25,844 nt of DNA from Saprospiraceae bacterium (GCA_020630045.1 JAHDCE010000003.1:1-25844), one strand, 5' to 3'; shown: positions 16,341-24,480, counted from the stretch's first letter. Made by a program: numbers and translations. Notes: generated by a model not told the origin, from the letters alone.

Positions 16341-18608
16341 ATGAAAAATCTACTTAAAATATTCATATTACTAGTCTTTTGTACAATCGGCAATTATCTA
16401 CAAGCCCAAACTGTACAAGGAACCGTCGTGGACTCGGAAATGGGTATTTTAATCGGAGCAAATGTAGTATGGATCAATACATCCGTAGGAACTGCCACCG
16501 ATGAATCCGGTGATTTTGTATTATCCGGCGAAAATATTGAAGACAAACGAATTGTGGTCAGTTATTTAGGATACGAAAGTGATACGATTACAGTAACAGG
16601 TAATTCGAACTTCCTCATCACCTTGGAAATGGAGGGTGAACTATCGGAAGTAGTCGTGGAAGGCAAACAATCGGGGGGACATATTTCGTCTAATAGTATT
16701 GAAAAAATAGAAGTCATCAATGAGGTCGAATTGGGCAAGGCGGCATGTTGTGATTTAGCCGGATGTTTCAATAATAATGCATCTGTGGAGCCGGCGACCA
16801 CCAATATCGTCACCAATTCAAAAGAGTTGAGAATACTGGGATTAAGTGGTATTTACAACCAAATTCTATTAGATGGATTTCCTTTGATTCAGGGCATGTC
16901 ATATACTTATGGTGTCAGTTCTGTTCCCGGGCCTTTCGTCAAGAATATTTTCGTAGCGAAAGGAACGACTTCCGTCCTTCAAGGAGCGGAAAGCATCAGC
17001 GGGCAAATCAATGTCATTATCAAGCAGCCCACGGATTCACCGGCACTCTATGTAAATGCGTTTATGAATACCTTTTGGGAAAAACAATTCAATGTATTCG
17101 CTGCTCAGGAAAAAGGAAAATTCGGCCATTGGATAGGTGGTCATGTGGTGCTTCCCGCAGGGACATTCGACAAAAATGAAGATGACTTCCTAGACTTACC
17201 ACGCTTGACGCGAATGGAGTTATTGGACAAATGGAAATGGGGCAACGACAAAGAAAACGGATGGTTCAGCCGGGGAGGATTTCGATGGACGAATGAGGAA
17301 AGAGTCGGTGGACAAGAAAGCTTTGACGAGGATGCCGATTTGGGCTCAAGTACCGTTTATGGTCAATATGTCAAGTACAATCAATTCGATATATGGAATC
17401 GAACCTCTTATCGATTCAACGAATTTAATGCGACTGCTTTGATTTTGACCGGTCAACATCATGACCAAAATGCTTGGTATGGCGAAACCAATTACCAAGG
17501 ACGCCAAGCATTGTTCAACGCTTCTTTACAACATGAATACTTTTATGGCGACCAAGGAAGTAATCTCCGGGCAGGGACGAGTTTCAAGTTTTTGGATTTG
17601 AATGAAGACATCGCTTTTTCCAATAACCCACTCAACAAAACTTTTGACGATAACTATCGTCTTAAAGAAATCATTCCGGGAGTATTTGCTGAAAACACGC
17701 TCTTTTTTGGGCAAGACAAATGGACTTGGATGATGGGACTGAGAGCCGACCATCTGAATAATTTCGGATGGAAAATTTCTCCTAGGACATTATTGAAATA
17801 CACACCACAAGAAAAAACCGATATTCGTTTTTCAGCCGGATACGGATGGCACAACCCCAAAGTGTTTTCAGAACAAGCACGCGTCTTGTCCACACAAAGG
17901 GATATTCACTTTCACGGCCAGTTGAAACCGGATGAAGCTTGGAACTATGGAATCAACCTGACCCAAAAGTTCGAAGGGACTGATTTTTCAGGGACATTCA
18001 CTACCGATTTTTATCGAACTCATTTTACCAATCATATCCAAGCGCACTATCATCGTACACACGATGCCATAGTGTTTGAAAACAACGAAGAACCGGCGAC
18101 CGGCAACGGTTTCCAGACCGAAGTCACCATTGACTTGTGGGAATGGGTAACATTAAAAACGGCATACAATTTCCTGGATATACAACATACAGATTTGGAA
18201 GGGGAAAAAGGCACGATGGACTTCATTACCAAGCACAGGGTTCTAGGGTCGTTGTCCTTAGCACCCAAAGGGCAGGATTGGCATTTTGATGTATCTGCCC
18301 AATGGTATGGTAAAAAGAAATTGCCTGATACGGAATTTTATCCGGATGAATTCCAACAGGCGGAATATTCCAATCCTTATACGATGCTCAATGCGCAGTT
18401 CACTTACAAGTGGAAATCATTCGAATGGTACGTCGGCTGTGAAAATATCCTCAATTTTGTACAGGAAGATCCTATCATCTCAGCATCGAATCCATTTAAT
18501 CCATATTTCGATACGTCCTTCGCCTGGGGGCCGACTAGAGGCACTGAAGGGTATATTGGCATACGCTATTCATTAAAAAAGAAAAAGAAGGAAAAAGAAA
18601 TATTATAA
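16341..18608 (+). CDS. TonB-dependent receptor with carboxypeptidase-regulatory-like N-domain
   Basis: 755 residues. A signal peptide (cleavage after about LQAQ, residue 23) is followed by a CarboxypepD_reg-like beta-sandwich (24-95: VQGTVVDSEMGILIGANVVW, GTATDESGDF, VVSYLGYESD). A plug domain follows (about 115-235: LRILGLSGIYNQILLDGFPL, VKNIFVAKGTTSVLQGAESISGQIN), then a beta-barrel to the C-terminus, which ends in a basic tail after GYIGIRYSL. The plug begins with KAACCDLAGCFNNNASVE (133-150), which contains a CC pair plus C142. The related KAACC motif occurs in a recurring group of Bacteroidota receptors. It imports an unknown ligand across the outer membrane using TonB energy. Operonic with the TPR gene. 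The 3' end overlaps the convergent GNAT gene by 6 bp. Confidence 0.93.
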   Translation: MKNLLKIFILLVFCTIGNYLQAQTVQGTVVDSEMGILIGANVVWINTSVGTATDESGDFVLSGENIEDKRIVVSYLGYESDTITVTGNSNFLITLEMEGELSEVVVEGKQSGGHISSNSIEKIEVINEVELGKAACCDLAGCFNNNASVEPATTNIVTNSKELRILGLSGIYNQILLDGFPLIQGMSYTYGVSSVPGPFVKNIFVAKGTTSVLQGAESISGQINVIIKQPTDSPALYVNAFMNTFWEKQFNVFAAQEKGKFGHWIGGHVVLPAGTFDKNEDDFLDLPRLTRMELLDKWKWGNDKENGWFSRGGFRWTNEERVGGQESFDEDADLGSSTVYGQYVKYNQFDIWNRTSYRFNEFNATALILTGQHHDQNAWYGETNYQGRQALFNASLQHEYFYGDQGSNLRAGTSFKFLDLNEDIAFSNNPLNKTFDDNYRLKEIIPGVFAENTLFFGQDKWTWMMGLRADHLNNFGWKISPRTLLKYTPQEKTDIRFSAGYGWHNPKVFSEQARVLSTQRDIHFHGQLKPDEAWNYGINLTQKFEGTDFSGTFTTDFYRTHFTNHIQAHYHRTHDAIVFENNEEPATGNGFQTEVTIDLWEWVTLKTAYNFLDIQHTDLEGEKGTMDFITKHRVLGSLSLAPKGQDWHFDVSAQWYGKKKLPDTEFYPDEFQQAEYSNPYTMLNAQFTYKWKSFEWYVGCENILNFVQEDPIISASNPFNPYFDTSFAWGPTRGTEGYIGIRYSLKKKKKEKEIL

Positions 18609-19064
18609 CTTTTTATGGAGTAATATCTGCAGCCCCCATTTTTCGTGTTGGTGCGTTCCGGTTATATCAAACCCATGTTTTAGATTTAATATCAGCATCA
18701 GTTTGAAATGATTGAAAGTCTTGGTGCTGATTTCAATATAACCCATATGTTTTACTTGTTCGTGTTGCATCCGCATGAGTGCGGATGCAACACCTTTTTT
18801 TCGAAAAGATGGTAATACACCACCTAGCCAACTATAATAAGTTTTATCGGATTTTGCATATCCGATTTTGAAGCCTATCGGCTTCGTATTGGAATAAGCA
18901 ACTAGGGAAAGGATATCCGATTTGTCTCCCAATTTGTTTTTGAAATACGATTCACTGAAGGGTTCGTCAAATAATTCACCGTCTAATTCTAGGAATTCTT
19001 CTAATAATTTTCCGGAAGGAAATCCCGCGAAAGCGGAATAATAAATCGTATTTTCTTTTTGCAT
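18603..19064 (-). CDS. GNAT-family N-acetyltransferase
   Basis: 153 residues, the normal size for a single GNAT domain. The acetyl-CoA pyrophosphate-binding motif R-x-x-G-x-A is RKKGVA (88-93), followed by helix ALMRMQHEQVKHMG. The preceding strand YSWLGGVLPSFR and the downstream STKTFNHFKLMLILNLKHGFDITGTHQHEKWGL fit motifs A and B. It transfers an acetyl group from acetyl-CoA to an amine. The substrate is unknown, and the location cytoplasmic. Its last codons overlap the TonB receptor gene on the other strand by 6 bp. A strong terminator oriented for the plus strand (18762-18801) lies within the codons for residues 91-101. Confidence 0.88.
   Translation of the reverse strand: MQKENTIYYSAFAGFPSGKLLEEFLELDGELFDEPFSESYFKNKLGDKSDILSLVAYSNTKPIGFKIGYAKSDKTYYSWLGGVLPSFRKKGVASALMRMQHEQVKHMGYIEISTKTFNHFKLMLILNLKHGFDITGTHQHEKWGLQILLHKKL
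18762..18801 (+). terminator. Rho-independent terminator of the TPR-TonB operon, inside the GNAT gene
   Basis: A perfect 14-bp stem (18762-18775 with 18780-18793, GTGTTGCATCCGCA), a 4-nt loop TGAG, then CC... and seven T residues (18795-18801) on the plus strand. It lies 153 bp beyond the stop of the TonB receptor gene. No other hairpin is seen closer to that stop. On the minus strand the hairpin is not followed by a T-tract, so GNAT transcription should pass. Confidence 0.75.
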
Positions 19065-19191
19065 GAAATGTTTTTTTCGGGAACTAATACCCGTTCATTT
19101 TCCTTGTATTATCTAGGAACGATTCCATAACGGTTCCTGATAAAACAATATAAGTCATGTTGTAGATTATTCCATCCAATCCACGTTTTTG

Positions 19192-19209
19192 ATTGCCCTT
19201 CCGGGCAAT
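19192..19209. repeat. Short hairpin upstream of the PcfJ-like gene
   Basis: ATTGCCC (19192-19198), loop TTCC, GGGCAAT (19203-19209). It lies 29 bp before the PcfJ-like start in the 173-bp divergent gap with GNAT. It may structure the 5' leader. Its core CCCTTCCGGG recurs elsewhere in the window in inverted orientation. No promoter box was identified in this gap. Confidence 0.4.
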
Positions 19210-19237
19210 AATTACTAATTTGATTAAATGATAAAAA

Positions 19238-20767
19238 ATGAAACCGCTAGTCAAAGCAGGCGAGGTGGGAAGGGTATCCGTGTTCCTGCCCGATGGAAGG
19301 AGAAAACTGCATGAAGCACTATATGCCTTCCTACAAGGACAACCCCCCAAATATGATTCAAGGGAAGTGAAAAGCCACTTGTCCACTTTGCTGGACTTAC
19401 CTTATGAAAACGAAGAGGAACGTCGCCAATTTTACCGAATGTGGTTTTTGGTGGTCGGACATCCCGAGCTAATCGGTATTCCAGTAACGGAAGAATGGAT
19501 AGGTATGATGTATTTGATACTTTCTTCGGAAAGGGGAGGAGTCATACATTTGGCTTCCCGTGCAAGATACCATGAAGGAGATTTCGAAACCGAAAATGAC
19601 GCATTGGCTGATCTGATCAGAAAAATATTCCGAGCGTTCATCAAATCGGAATTTATCGCGGACATGAACCGATATCGGAAACTCCGACCGGAAACTTCGG
19701 CACTCCATCCGGAGTCCGAGTATGTATGGTCAATATTTCCTTTTTGGTTATATCGAAGGCATCATCATGTATACAGCTACTATTTCATGGATTCCAATTA
19801 CCAATCCTTGGACTTCATTCCGTTTGACCAAGTATTGAAGTATACACCGGCCTTTTTATTGAGGTGCTTTGAAGCCGCTTGCGAAAACGAATCGGTGATG
19901 AAATACATCATCCATTTCGCAGAAGGAAAAAATATAAGGAAAGCCGATTTCCTTCGATTTCCATTGAACAAGAAAATGGCGCATCGATTCGGCGATTTCT
20001 ATGCCGCTCCGGTCTTGGCTCATCGCTGGCGAATGTCAAAAGAAGAACCCTTGGCTATGGGGCCTTGTCAAAAGGTATCGGAAGACGAGGTGTTGTTATT
20101 CGCCTATGTGCATGCGTTCGTATCGGGCTTGGGAGGTGACCGTAAAATGGTGAACGAGTTTTATGGCAAATTCAGGAACTCCATCGAAGATGATTATGAC
20201 TTTTGCCGTTCGGTCGTTCAGTTTTTTAGCCCATATTCAGAAACATATACAGCCTACGAACTGTCTCGTGTGCTGGGTTATGTGCAGCACCAACGGTTTG
20301 AGTCCGATTGTAAATATTCGCTGAAGGGTAGAAACATCCAATCCGTTCGACGAGCTTCGGACACCTACTATGAAGAGATGCGAAGAATGCAATTGATGGA
20401 GGATGAGAAGTTGTTGGACAAATCCTGGAAAGGAGATTCGTACGCCGCATTCGAAACCAAAGTGGAAAAGGAGAAATTCCGCATTGTCCAACTGAAAGAA
20501 GGACGGGATTTGGCAAACGAAAGCGCACAACTCGGACACTGTGTCAGCACCTACATCCGGAATTGCGTTTCAGGTAATTGTACCATCTGGTCCATGCAAA
20601 TATGGGATAAGGAAACGGACAGTTGGCGTTCCAAAGTAACCCTTGAACTGGTGAGGGGAGAGATTGTACAAGCCAAAGGAAAGTACAATAGATTGCCCGA
20701 ACCGTTGGAAGAAACCATCATCCATGATTGGGCAAAACGTGAGGAAATAAGGGTGGTGAGGTACTAA
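19238..20767 (+). CDS. PcfJ-like domain protein
   Basis: 509 residues, no signal peptide or membrane segment. The C-terminal ~95 residues carry the pattern of the PcfJ-like family: IVQLKEGRDLANESAQLGHC, then VSTYIRNCVSGNCTIWSMQI, then KVTLELVRGEIVQAKGKYNR and a final helix with LEETIIHDWAK. The conserved G-H-C-V-x-x-Y and Q-x-K-G-x-x-N residues are present. The first ~400 residues are predicted helical and rich in charged and aromatic residues, without a family I can name. PcfJ was named from an enterococcal conjugative plasmid, but its biochemical role is unknown and chromosomal copies exist in Bacteroidota. No relaxase, coupling protein or integrase is nearby. The gene stands alone, divergent from GNAT and convergent with the OmpA/TSP3 gene. 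Confidence 0.7.
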   Translation: MKPLVKAGEVGRVSVFLPDGRRKLHEALYAFLQGQPPKYDSREVKSHLSTLLDLPYENEEERRQFYRMWFLVVGHPELIGIPVTEEWIGMMYLILSSERGGVIHLASRARYHEGDFETENDALADLIRKIFRAFIKSEFIADMNRYRKLRPETSALHPESEYVWSIFPFWLYRRHHHVYSYYFMDSNYQSLDFIPFDQVLKYTPAFLLRCFEAACENESVMKYIIHFAEGKNIRKADFLRFPLNKKMAHRFGDFYAAPVLAHRWRMSKEEPLAMGPCQKVSEDEVLLFAYVHAFVSGLGGDRKMVNEFYGKFRNSIEDDYDFCRSVVQFFSPYSETYTAYELSRVLGYVQHQRFESDCKYSLKGRNIQSVRRASDTYYEEMRRMQLMEDEKLLDKSWKGDSYAAFETKVEKEKFRIVQLKEGRDLANESAQLGHCVSTYIRNCVSGNCTIWSMQIWDKETDSWRSKVTLELVRGEIVQAKGKYNRLPEPLEETIIHDWAKREEIRVVRY

Positions 20768-20769
20768 AA

Positions 20770-20799
20770 AATAAGGGGAAGCGAAAGCTTCCCCTTATT
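20770..20799. terminator. Shared terminator of two convergent genes
   Basis: A perfect 13-bp stem (AATAAGGGGAAGC and its complement) with a GAAA tetraloop lies between the stops at 20767 (+) and 20818 (-). The minus-strand exit is TTATTTTTTAG, a good T-tract. The plus-strand exit is TTATTCATTGG, weaker. It probably serves both genes. Confidence 0.88.
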
Positions 20800-20817
20800 C
20801 ATTGGTATGCATTTGTA

Positions 20818-21981
20818 TTAGTATTTCAACTCGAATTCCACCCGCCGGTTCTTTTGTCGACCATCTGCGGTTTCGTTGGAATCAATGGGTTTTTCTTGAC
20901 CGAATCCGTAGTAGAAAATCCTAGAAGATTCGATCCCTTTATTGACCAAGTAATCGTGGCAGGAACCTGCACGATCCTTGGAGATCTTTTTGTTGAGTTC
21001 GGCGCTTCCTTGGTTGTCGGTATGTCCTGAAATGCTCAACTTGTATGTCGGATATTTTTCTAAAATAGAATGGATTTTATCCAAAATGTTTTGTGATTCT
21101 GCTGTCAAATCAGCGCTTCCTGTTTTAAACTCTACATTTTGTACAGCGAATTCCAGTAACTCACGCTCTTCTTTTTCGAGCTTGATTTCGGGACAACCTC
21201 CATTGGCTTTATCTCCTTTCATGCCAGGACATTTGTCGTCTTTGTCGTATATGCCGTCGCCATCTTTGTCCGATGGGCAGCCATTATTGGCCGGTATACC
21301 AGCCAATCCGGGACATTTATCATCCTTGTCATAAACGCCGTCCTTGTCCTTGTCAGCCGGACAACCATTATCAGCCGCAGTACCTGCTAAGTCCGGACAT
21401 TTGTCTTCCGCATCCGCTACACCATCGCCGTCCGCATCAGCCGGACAACCATCATTGTCAGCAGTACCCGCTAGTTCCGGGCATTTGTCCATGCCGTCTT
21501 CTACACCGTCTCCATCGGTATCTACGCCTGCAGGGCATCCGTTCAATTCTTCAGTGCCTTCCAATTCCGGACAACGGTCGAATTCATCATATACGCCATC
21601 GCCATCCGTGTCTTCCGGGCAACCATTGTGTTTTTGCAATCCTTTCAAATTGGGACATTTGTCCTCATCATCAAGGATACCGTCTTTATCTTGATCTCCG
21701 GGACATCCTTTATATAATTTGATTCCTTTCCTATCCGGGCAATTGTCTTCGATATTAGGGATACCGTCTTCATCGGTATCCGCCAATACTTGCAAACCGA
21801 TTCCTTTGACGGCCGCTGTTTCGGCGACCATTTCACGCGGTTCACCATCGTTCAGTCGGACATTGTCCGAAACAAAAGCGAATTTGTAAAGTAAACATCC
21901 AAAAAATAAGATGACGACTAGGGCAATGAGGAAATCATTGCGTTCTTTCTTGGATTTGAATCCGAACAAAAAATCTGACAT
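20818..21981 (-). CDS. OmpA-family protein with seven thrombospondin type 3 repeats and an N-terminal membrane anchor
   Basis: 387 residues. The N-terminus (MSDFLFGFKSKKERNDF) is basic and uncleaved in appearance, followed by one transmembrane segment (about 17-34, LIALVVILFFGCLLYKFAF). Residues about 60-260 contain seven calcium-binding type 3 repeats of the form D-x-D-x-D-G-x-x-D-x-x-D-x-C-P, each ending in x-G-C-P. Residues 280-387 are an OmpA C-terminal domain: VEFKTGSADLTAES, SISGHTDNQGSAELN, SKDRAGSCHDYLVNKGI, GQEKPIDSNETADGRQKNRRVEFEL. It probably links the inner membrane to peptidoglycan through a rigid Ca2+-stabilised stalk. Most TSP3-OmpA proteins instead carry a cleaved signal peptide and an outer-membrane barrel. 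Confidence 0.92.
   Translation of the reverse strand: MSDFLFGFKSKKERNDFLIALVVILFFGCLLYKFAFVSDNVRLNDGEPREMVAETAAVKGIGLQVLADTDEDGIPNIEDNCPDRKGIKLYKGCPGDQDKDGILDDEDKCPNLKGLQKHNGCPEDTDGDGVYDEFDRCPELEGTEELNGCPAGVDTDGDGVEDGMDKCPELAGTADNDGCPADADGDGVADAEDKCPDLAGTAADNGCPADKDKDGVYDKDDKCPGLAGIPANNGCPSDKDGDGIYDKDDKCPGMKGDKANGGCPEIKLEKEERELLEFAVQNVEFKTGSADLTAESQNILDKIHSILEKYPTYKLSISGHTDNQGSAELNKKISKDRAGSCHDYLVNKGIESSRIFYYGFGQEKPIDSNETADGRQKNRRVEFELKY
21195..21775 (-). repeat. Coding tandem repeats of the TSP3 region
   Basis: Seven in-frame units of roughly 75-80 bp encode the calcium-binding repeats of the OmpA/TSP3 protein. The three or four units nearest the 5' half of the plus-strand interval are most alike (LAGT/LAGI-x-x-NGCP spacers), which points to recent duplication. 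The region is prone to length variation and assembly collapse. Confidence 0.75.
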
Positions 21982-22064
21982 GGTAGTATAGTGAACTTGT
22001 TATATCACTTTTAGACGGGATATGTGTCCGGAGTAACCTTATTGGTAGAAAAAACACCAAAAAA

Positions 22065-23177
22065 CTACTCCAAGTAATCGGAAATCCTACGAAAAACATC
22101 CACCCAGTTCACACGTTCCATTTGCAAACGTTTTTCCTCATCATTCAGAAGAACGATAATGAGTTGTTTGGCCGGGTCGATATACAAGTATTGTTTGAGC
22201 ATACCCTCCGCCCAAAAATCACCGATGGATTCGGGGCCGAGATACCAATTGTAATTGTACCCGAATGAACTGCCTCCGGTCGTATCACGACGAATACTTT
22301 GTTCCATCCATTCCCGACTGATAATCTGTTTATCATTCCAATTGCCTTGGTTAAGGTACAATCTGCCGAAGCGGGCATAGTCTCTAGCGGTGGCACTAAT
22401 GCAACAAAACGAACGGACTTGTCCGTCGCGGTCAACATCCCAAAAGGCATCGTGGTCGGTTCCGATTTCCCGCCATATTTTTTCTTCGAGATATTGGGCA
22501 GGGGATTTTCCCGTTGCTTTTTGCAAAATGAGCCCTAGAAGCTGGCTGTTCATATTGATATAATCAAGAAAGACACCGGGGGGATAATCAAATGAAATTC
22601 GATTGACCCCCTTGTTGATATTTCCATAATATATATGTGCATCCCCCGTGAGTTTATCCTTGAATCCCGATGTTTGATTAAGCAGGTGTTCTATGGTTAA
22701 AGTTTCGGATTCGGGATGATTTGCCAAGGCGGGGAAGTAGTTGACAACCTTCTCATCGACTCCTTTGATATGACCTTCGTCAATGGCGATACCAATAAGT
22801 GCCGACATGAATGATTTCGCCAAGGAAAAAGAAGGTTCCAAGGAAGAAGTACTGGCTCCGTCAAAATATTTTTCTAATAAAATACTGTCATGTTGTATGA
22901 TTAGTAAAGCCCTCACCGCATGATTTGCGGCGATGTCTTCCACCGAATTTCTCCTAGGCATGGAATTGGATTTGTCCATCACCTTAAAATGCCCGGAATA
23001 GTCTTTTTTTGAAGGAATGAATAGGAAAGGGGAGGTCGATTTTTCAACGGTCGCTTTCGTTCGTTTTTGCGAATCATTATGGTTGGGTCTGCCTTTCAAC
23101 AAAGCATTCGGCGGAAAACAAGAAACCCCGGAGAGGATGAAAAGGAAGACGAAAAAAAGTAAGGGTTTATTTTTCAT
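22065..23177 (-). CDS. Beta-lactamase-family serine hydrolase (class C/PBP-like)
   Basis: 370 residues from the ATG at 23177. This start places a signal directly at the N-terminus (KPLLFFVFLFILSGVSC), possibly a lipoprotein with C20. The ATG at 23213 adds 12 polar residues. The nucleophile tetrad is S118-L-A-K121 in PSFSLAKSF and the second motif is Y206-I-N208. The third KTG-like motif is not obvious, but the C-terminal GFGYNYNWYLG region and a downstream WAEGMLKQYLYIDP fit family members. Such proteins are esterases, D-aminopeptidases or carboxypeptidases more often than antibiotic-degrading enzymes, so resistance should not be assumed. Its start overlaps the end of the amidase gene by 11 bp, implying co-translation and a cell-wall role. 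Confidence 0.88.
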   Translation of the reverse strand: MKNKPLLFFVFLFILSGVSCFPPNALLKGRPNHNDSQKRTKATVEKSTSPFLFIPSKKDYSGHFKVMDKSNSMPRRNSVEDIAANHAVRALLIIQHDSILLEKYFDGASTSSLEPSFSLAKSFMSALIGIAIDEGHIKGVDEKVVNYFPALANHPESETLTIEHLLNQTSGFKDKLTGDAHIYYGNINKGVNRISFDYPPGVFLDYINMNSQLLGLILQKATGKSPAQYLEEKIWREIGTDHDAFWDVDRDGQVRSFCCISATARDYARFGRLYLNQGNWNDKQIISREWMEQSIRRDTTGGSSFGYNYNWYLGPESIGDFWAEGMLKQYLYIDPAKQLIIVLLNDEEKRLQMERVNWVDVFRRISDYLE

Positions 23178-24447
23178 GATTGAAATATTCAAGTATGCCT
23201 TTTTGGTAGGCATCGACCACTAATTTTACACGGCTGCTTGTTCTAACACGACCCTCTTTGTAGTTGTTCAAATTTAATATGACGGCTTCATTGATATTGT
23301 CTTGTATCAGGCTTTCGCCAAAACAAATCACTCCTTTGACGGCTCTCGTTAAGAATAAGTTTCTACAATAAACGCCCGGTTCGTCACCATATACGCTATT
23401 GCGGAATTGATAAGGGTTGTCATTTGAATTTGTAATGATGGGGACGCCTGTAATTCGCTTATGACTTTTTATAATTTGATTCGAAAAACGAATGGAGTTG
23501 GTCAAATCTTCCGTTAACAGCAATCTCAAAAAATGAAACCTCGCTTCCTTGGAGTTCAATTCTCCTTTCATGAATCCTCCGCCTGTGAATGCCATGCAGT
23601 AATTGACCGCAACGGGACTGAAATAACCATCCTTGCCAATTCGCTTTCCACTAGCATTGTAGTGGATGTTAATGGTCAAATCCGGATTGAAACCGTTGAT
23701 GATTTCCGCCCGTTTCCTCAAGTCTTTGTTGTTCATATATTTGAATCGCTCTTTAGCTGTCGCTTTATTGAGATAATGATTCATTTTTTCTTGGGTGATT
23801 TTTCCCGACTTCACATCCTTTTCCAATTCGGATTTGAATTTTTTCCGCATCCATTTTTTATAGGTCATTCCTAGGACGCTTTTCCCCTTTTTCCGAGTTA
23901 TTAAAACGATGGCACCTTGTTTTTCCAATCGCTTTTTGAGAATTCTAGCGGTTTCATGGGCGATATCACTTTCGTAAAATTCGATGTCCTTTTTGGTACC
24001 GACATCCTTGGCCTTTATTTTCATAAATTTCCGTTCATAAACCGCTACGTCGAACTTGTTGGCAAAGTGTCCGGGGTCTAGGACGATCCGAGCCCCTTTT
24101 AATGATTTTTGTAAACGTTTTTCAGGAATCGAAGTCGGAACATCTCCTGCTTTATATTTTTTAAGACCTTCCGGTGAATGGAAGAGCCCGGACGTTCCCA
24201 TGCGTTCCAGTTCCTTCCACGTTTTTGAAAACTCGGGGCGATTATCGCTTTTATCTTTTGCTGATGCAAATATGGAAATACCGGATTCGTCCAAACGGAT
24301 TTGTTGCATCAGAATACTATCCCTAACGAGGTAATGTATATTTTTGAATGCTCGATCCCTTAGGGTTGATTGTGCGGAGGCGGCCGAAAATGAACAAAAG
24401 AAAACAAGCGCAGGAAAAAAGATTATATTTAGGAATTGCCTCATCAA
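23167..24447 (-). CDS. N-acetylmuramoyl-L-alanine amidase (Amidase_3)
   Basis: 426 residues. A signal peptide (hydrophobic 6-22, cleavage near ASAQ) is followed by ~90 residues of unassigned sequence. The zinc amidase domain then runs from about 118: ARIVLDPGHFAN with H127, a metal-ligand glutamate E159 in FYESDIAHE, H262 in LTINIHYNAS and the catalytic glutamate E378 in GVICFGESL. It cuts the bond between MurNAc and the L-Ala of stem peptides in the periplasm. Between E159 and H262 there are 102 residues, roughly 50 more than in minimal domains. The extra part (about 185-240) is very lysine-rich and probably helical, and could regulate access to the active site. First gene of a pair with the beta-lactamase-like gene. 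A -7 box TACCTTTG lies 26 bp upstream. Confidence 0.88.
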   Translation of the reverse strand: MMRQFLNIIFFPALVFFCSFSAASAQSTLRDRAFKNIHYLVRDSILMQQIRLDESGISIFASAKDKSDNRPEFSKTWKELERMGTSGLFHSPEGLKKYKAGDVPTSIPEKRLQKSLKGARIVLDPGHFANKFDVAVYERKFMKIKAKDVGTKKDIEFYESDIAHETARILKKRLEKQGAIVLITRKKGKSVLGMTYKKWMRKKFKSELEKDVKSGKITQEKMNHYLNKATAKERFKYMNNKDLRKRAEIINGFNPDLTINIHYNASGKRIGKDGYFSPVAVNYCMAFTGGGFMKGELNSKEARFHFLRLLLTEDLTNSIRFSNQIIKSHKRITGVPIITNSNDNPYQFRNSVYGDEPGVYCRNLFLTRAVKGVICFGESLIQDNINEAVILNLNNYKEGRVRTSSRVKLVVDAYQKGILEYFNHEK

Positions 24448-24472
24448 GAAACCATTTTAGAGTTTTGACGTC

Positions 24473-24480
24473 CAAAGGTA
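24473..24480 (-). promoter_or_regulatory. Putative -7 box of the amidase/beta-lactamase-like operon
   Basis: CAAAGGTA on the plus strand reads TACCTTTG on the minus strand, identical to the box before the kynurenine operon, 26 bp before the ATG at 24447. No TTTG -33 box at usual spacing. Confidence 0.45.

Noticed and set aside
19084..19386. 100-codon minus-strand ORF between GNAT and the PcfJ-like gene
   Set aside because: Half of it is antisense to the PcfJ-like coding region. The product is a low-complexity mixture without recognisable features, and no promoter box was found.
19238..20767. Part of an integrative conjugative element, because of the PcfJ similarity
   Set aside because: No integrase, relaxase, coupling ATPase, tra genes or attachment repeats in the window. 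The neighbours look like ordinary chromosomal genes.
21195..21775. Periodic repeats resembling a CRISPR or a VNTR
   Set aside because: The period of about 75-80 bp is in frame and encodes calcium-binding TSP3 repeats. There are no identical repeats with unique spacers.
22065..23177. Antibiotic-resistance beta-lactamase
   Set aside because: The SxxK and YxN motifs place it in the broad serine hydrolase family only. No clear KTG motif, and the operon partner is a peptidoglycan amidase.
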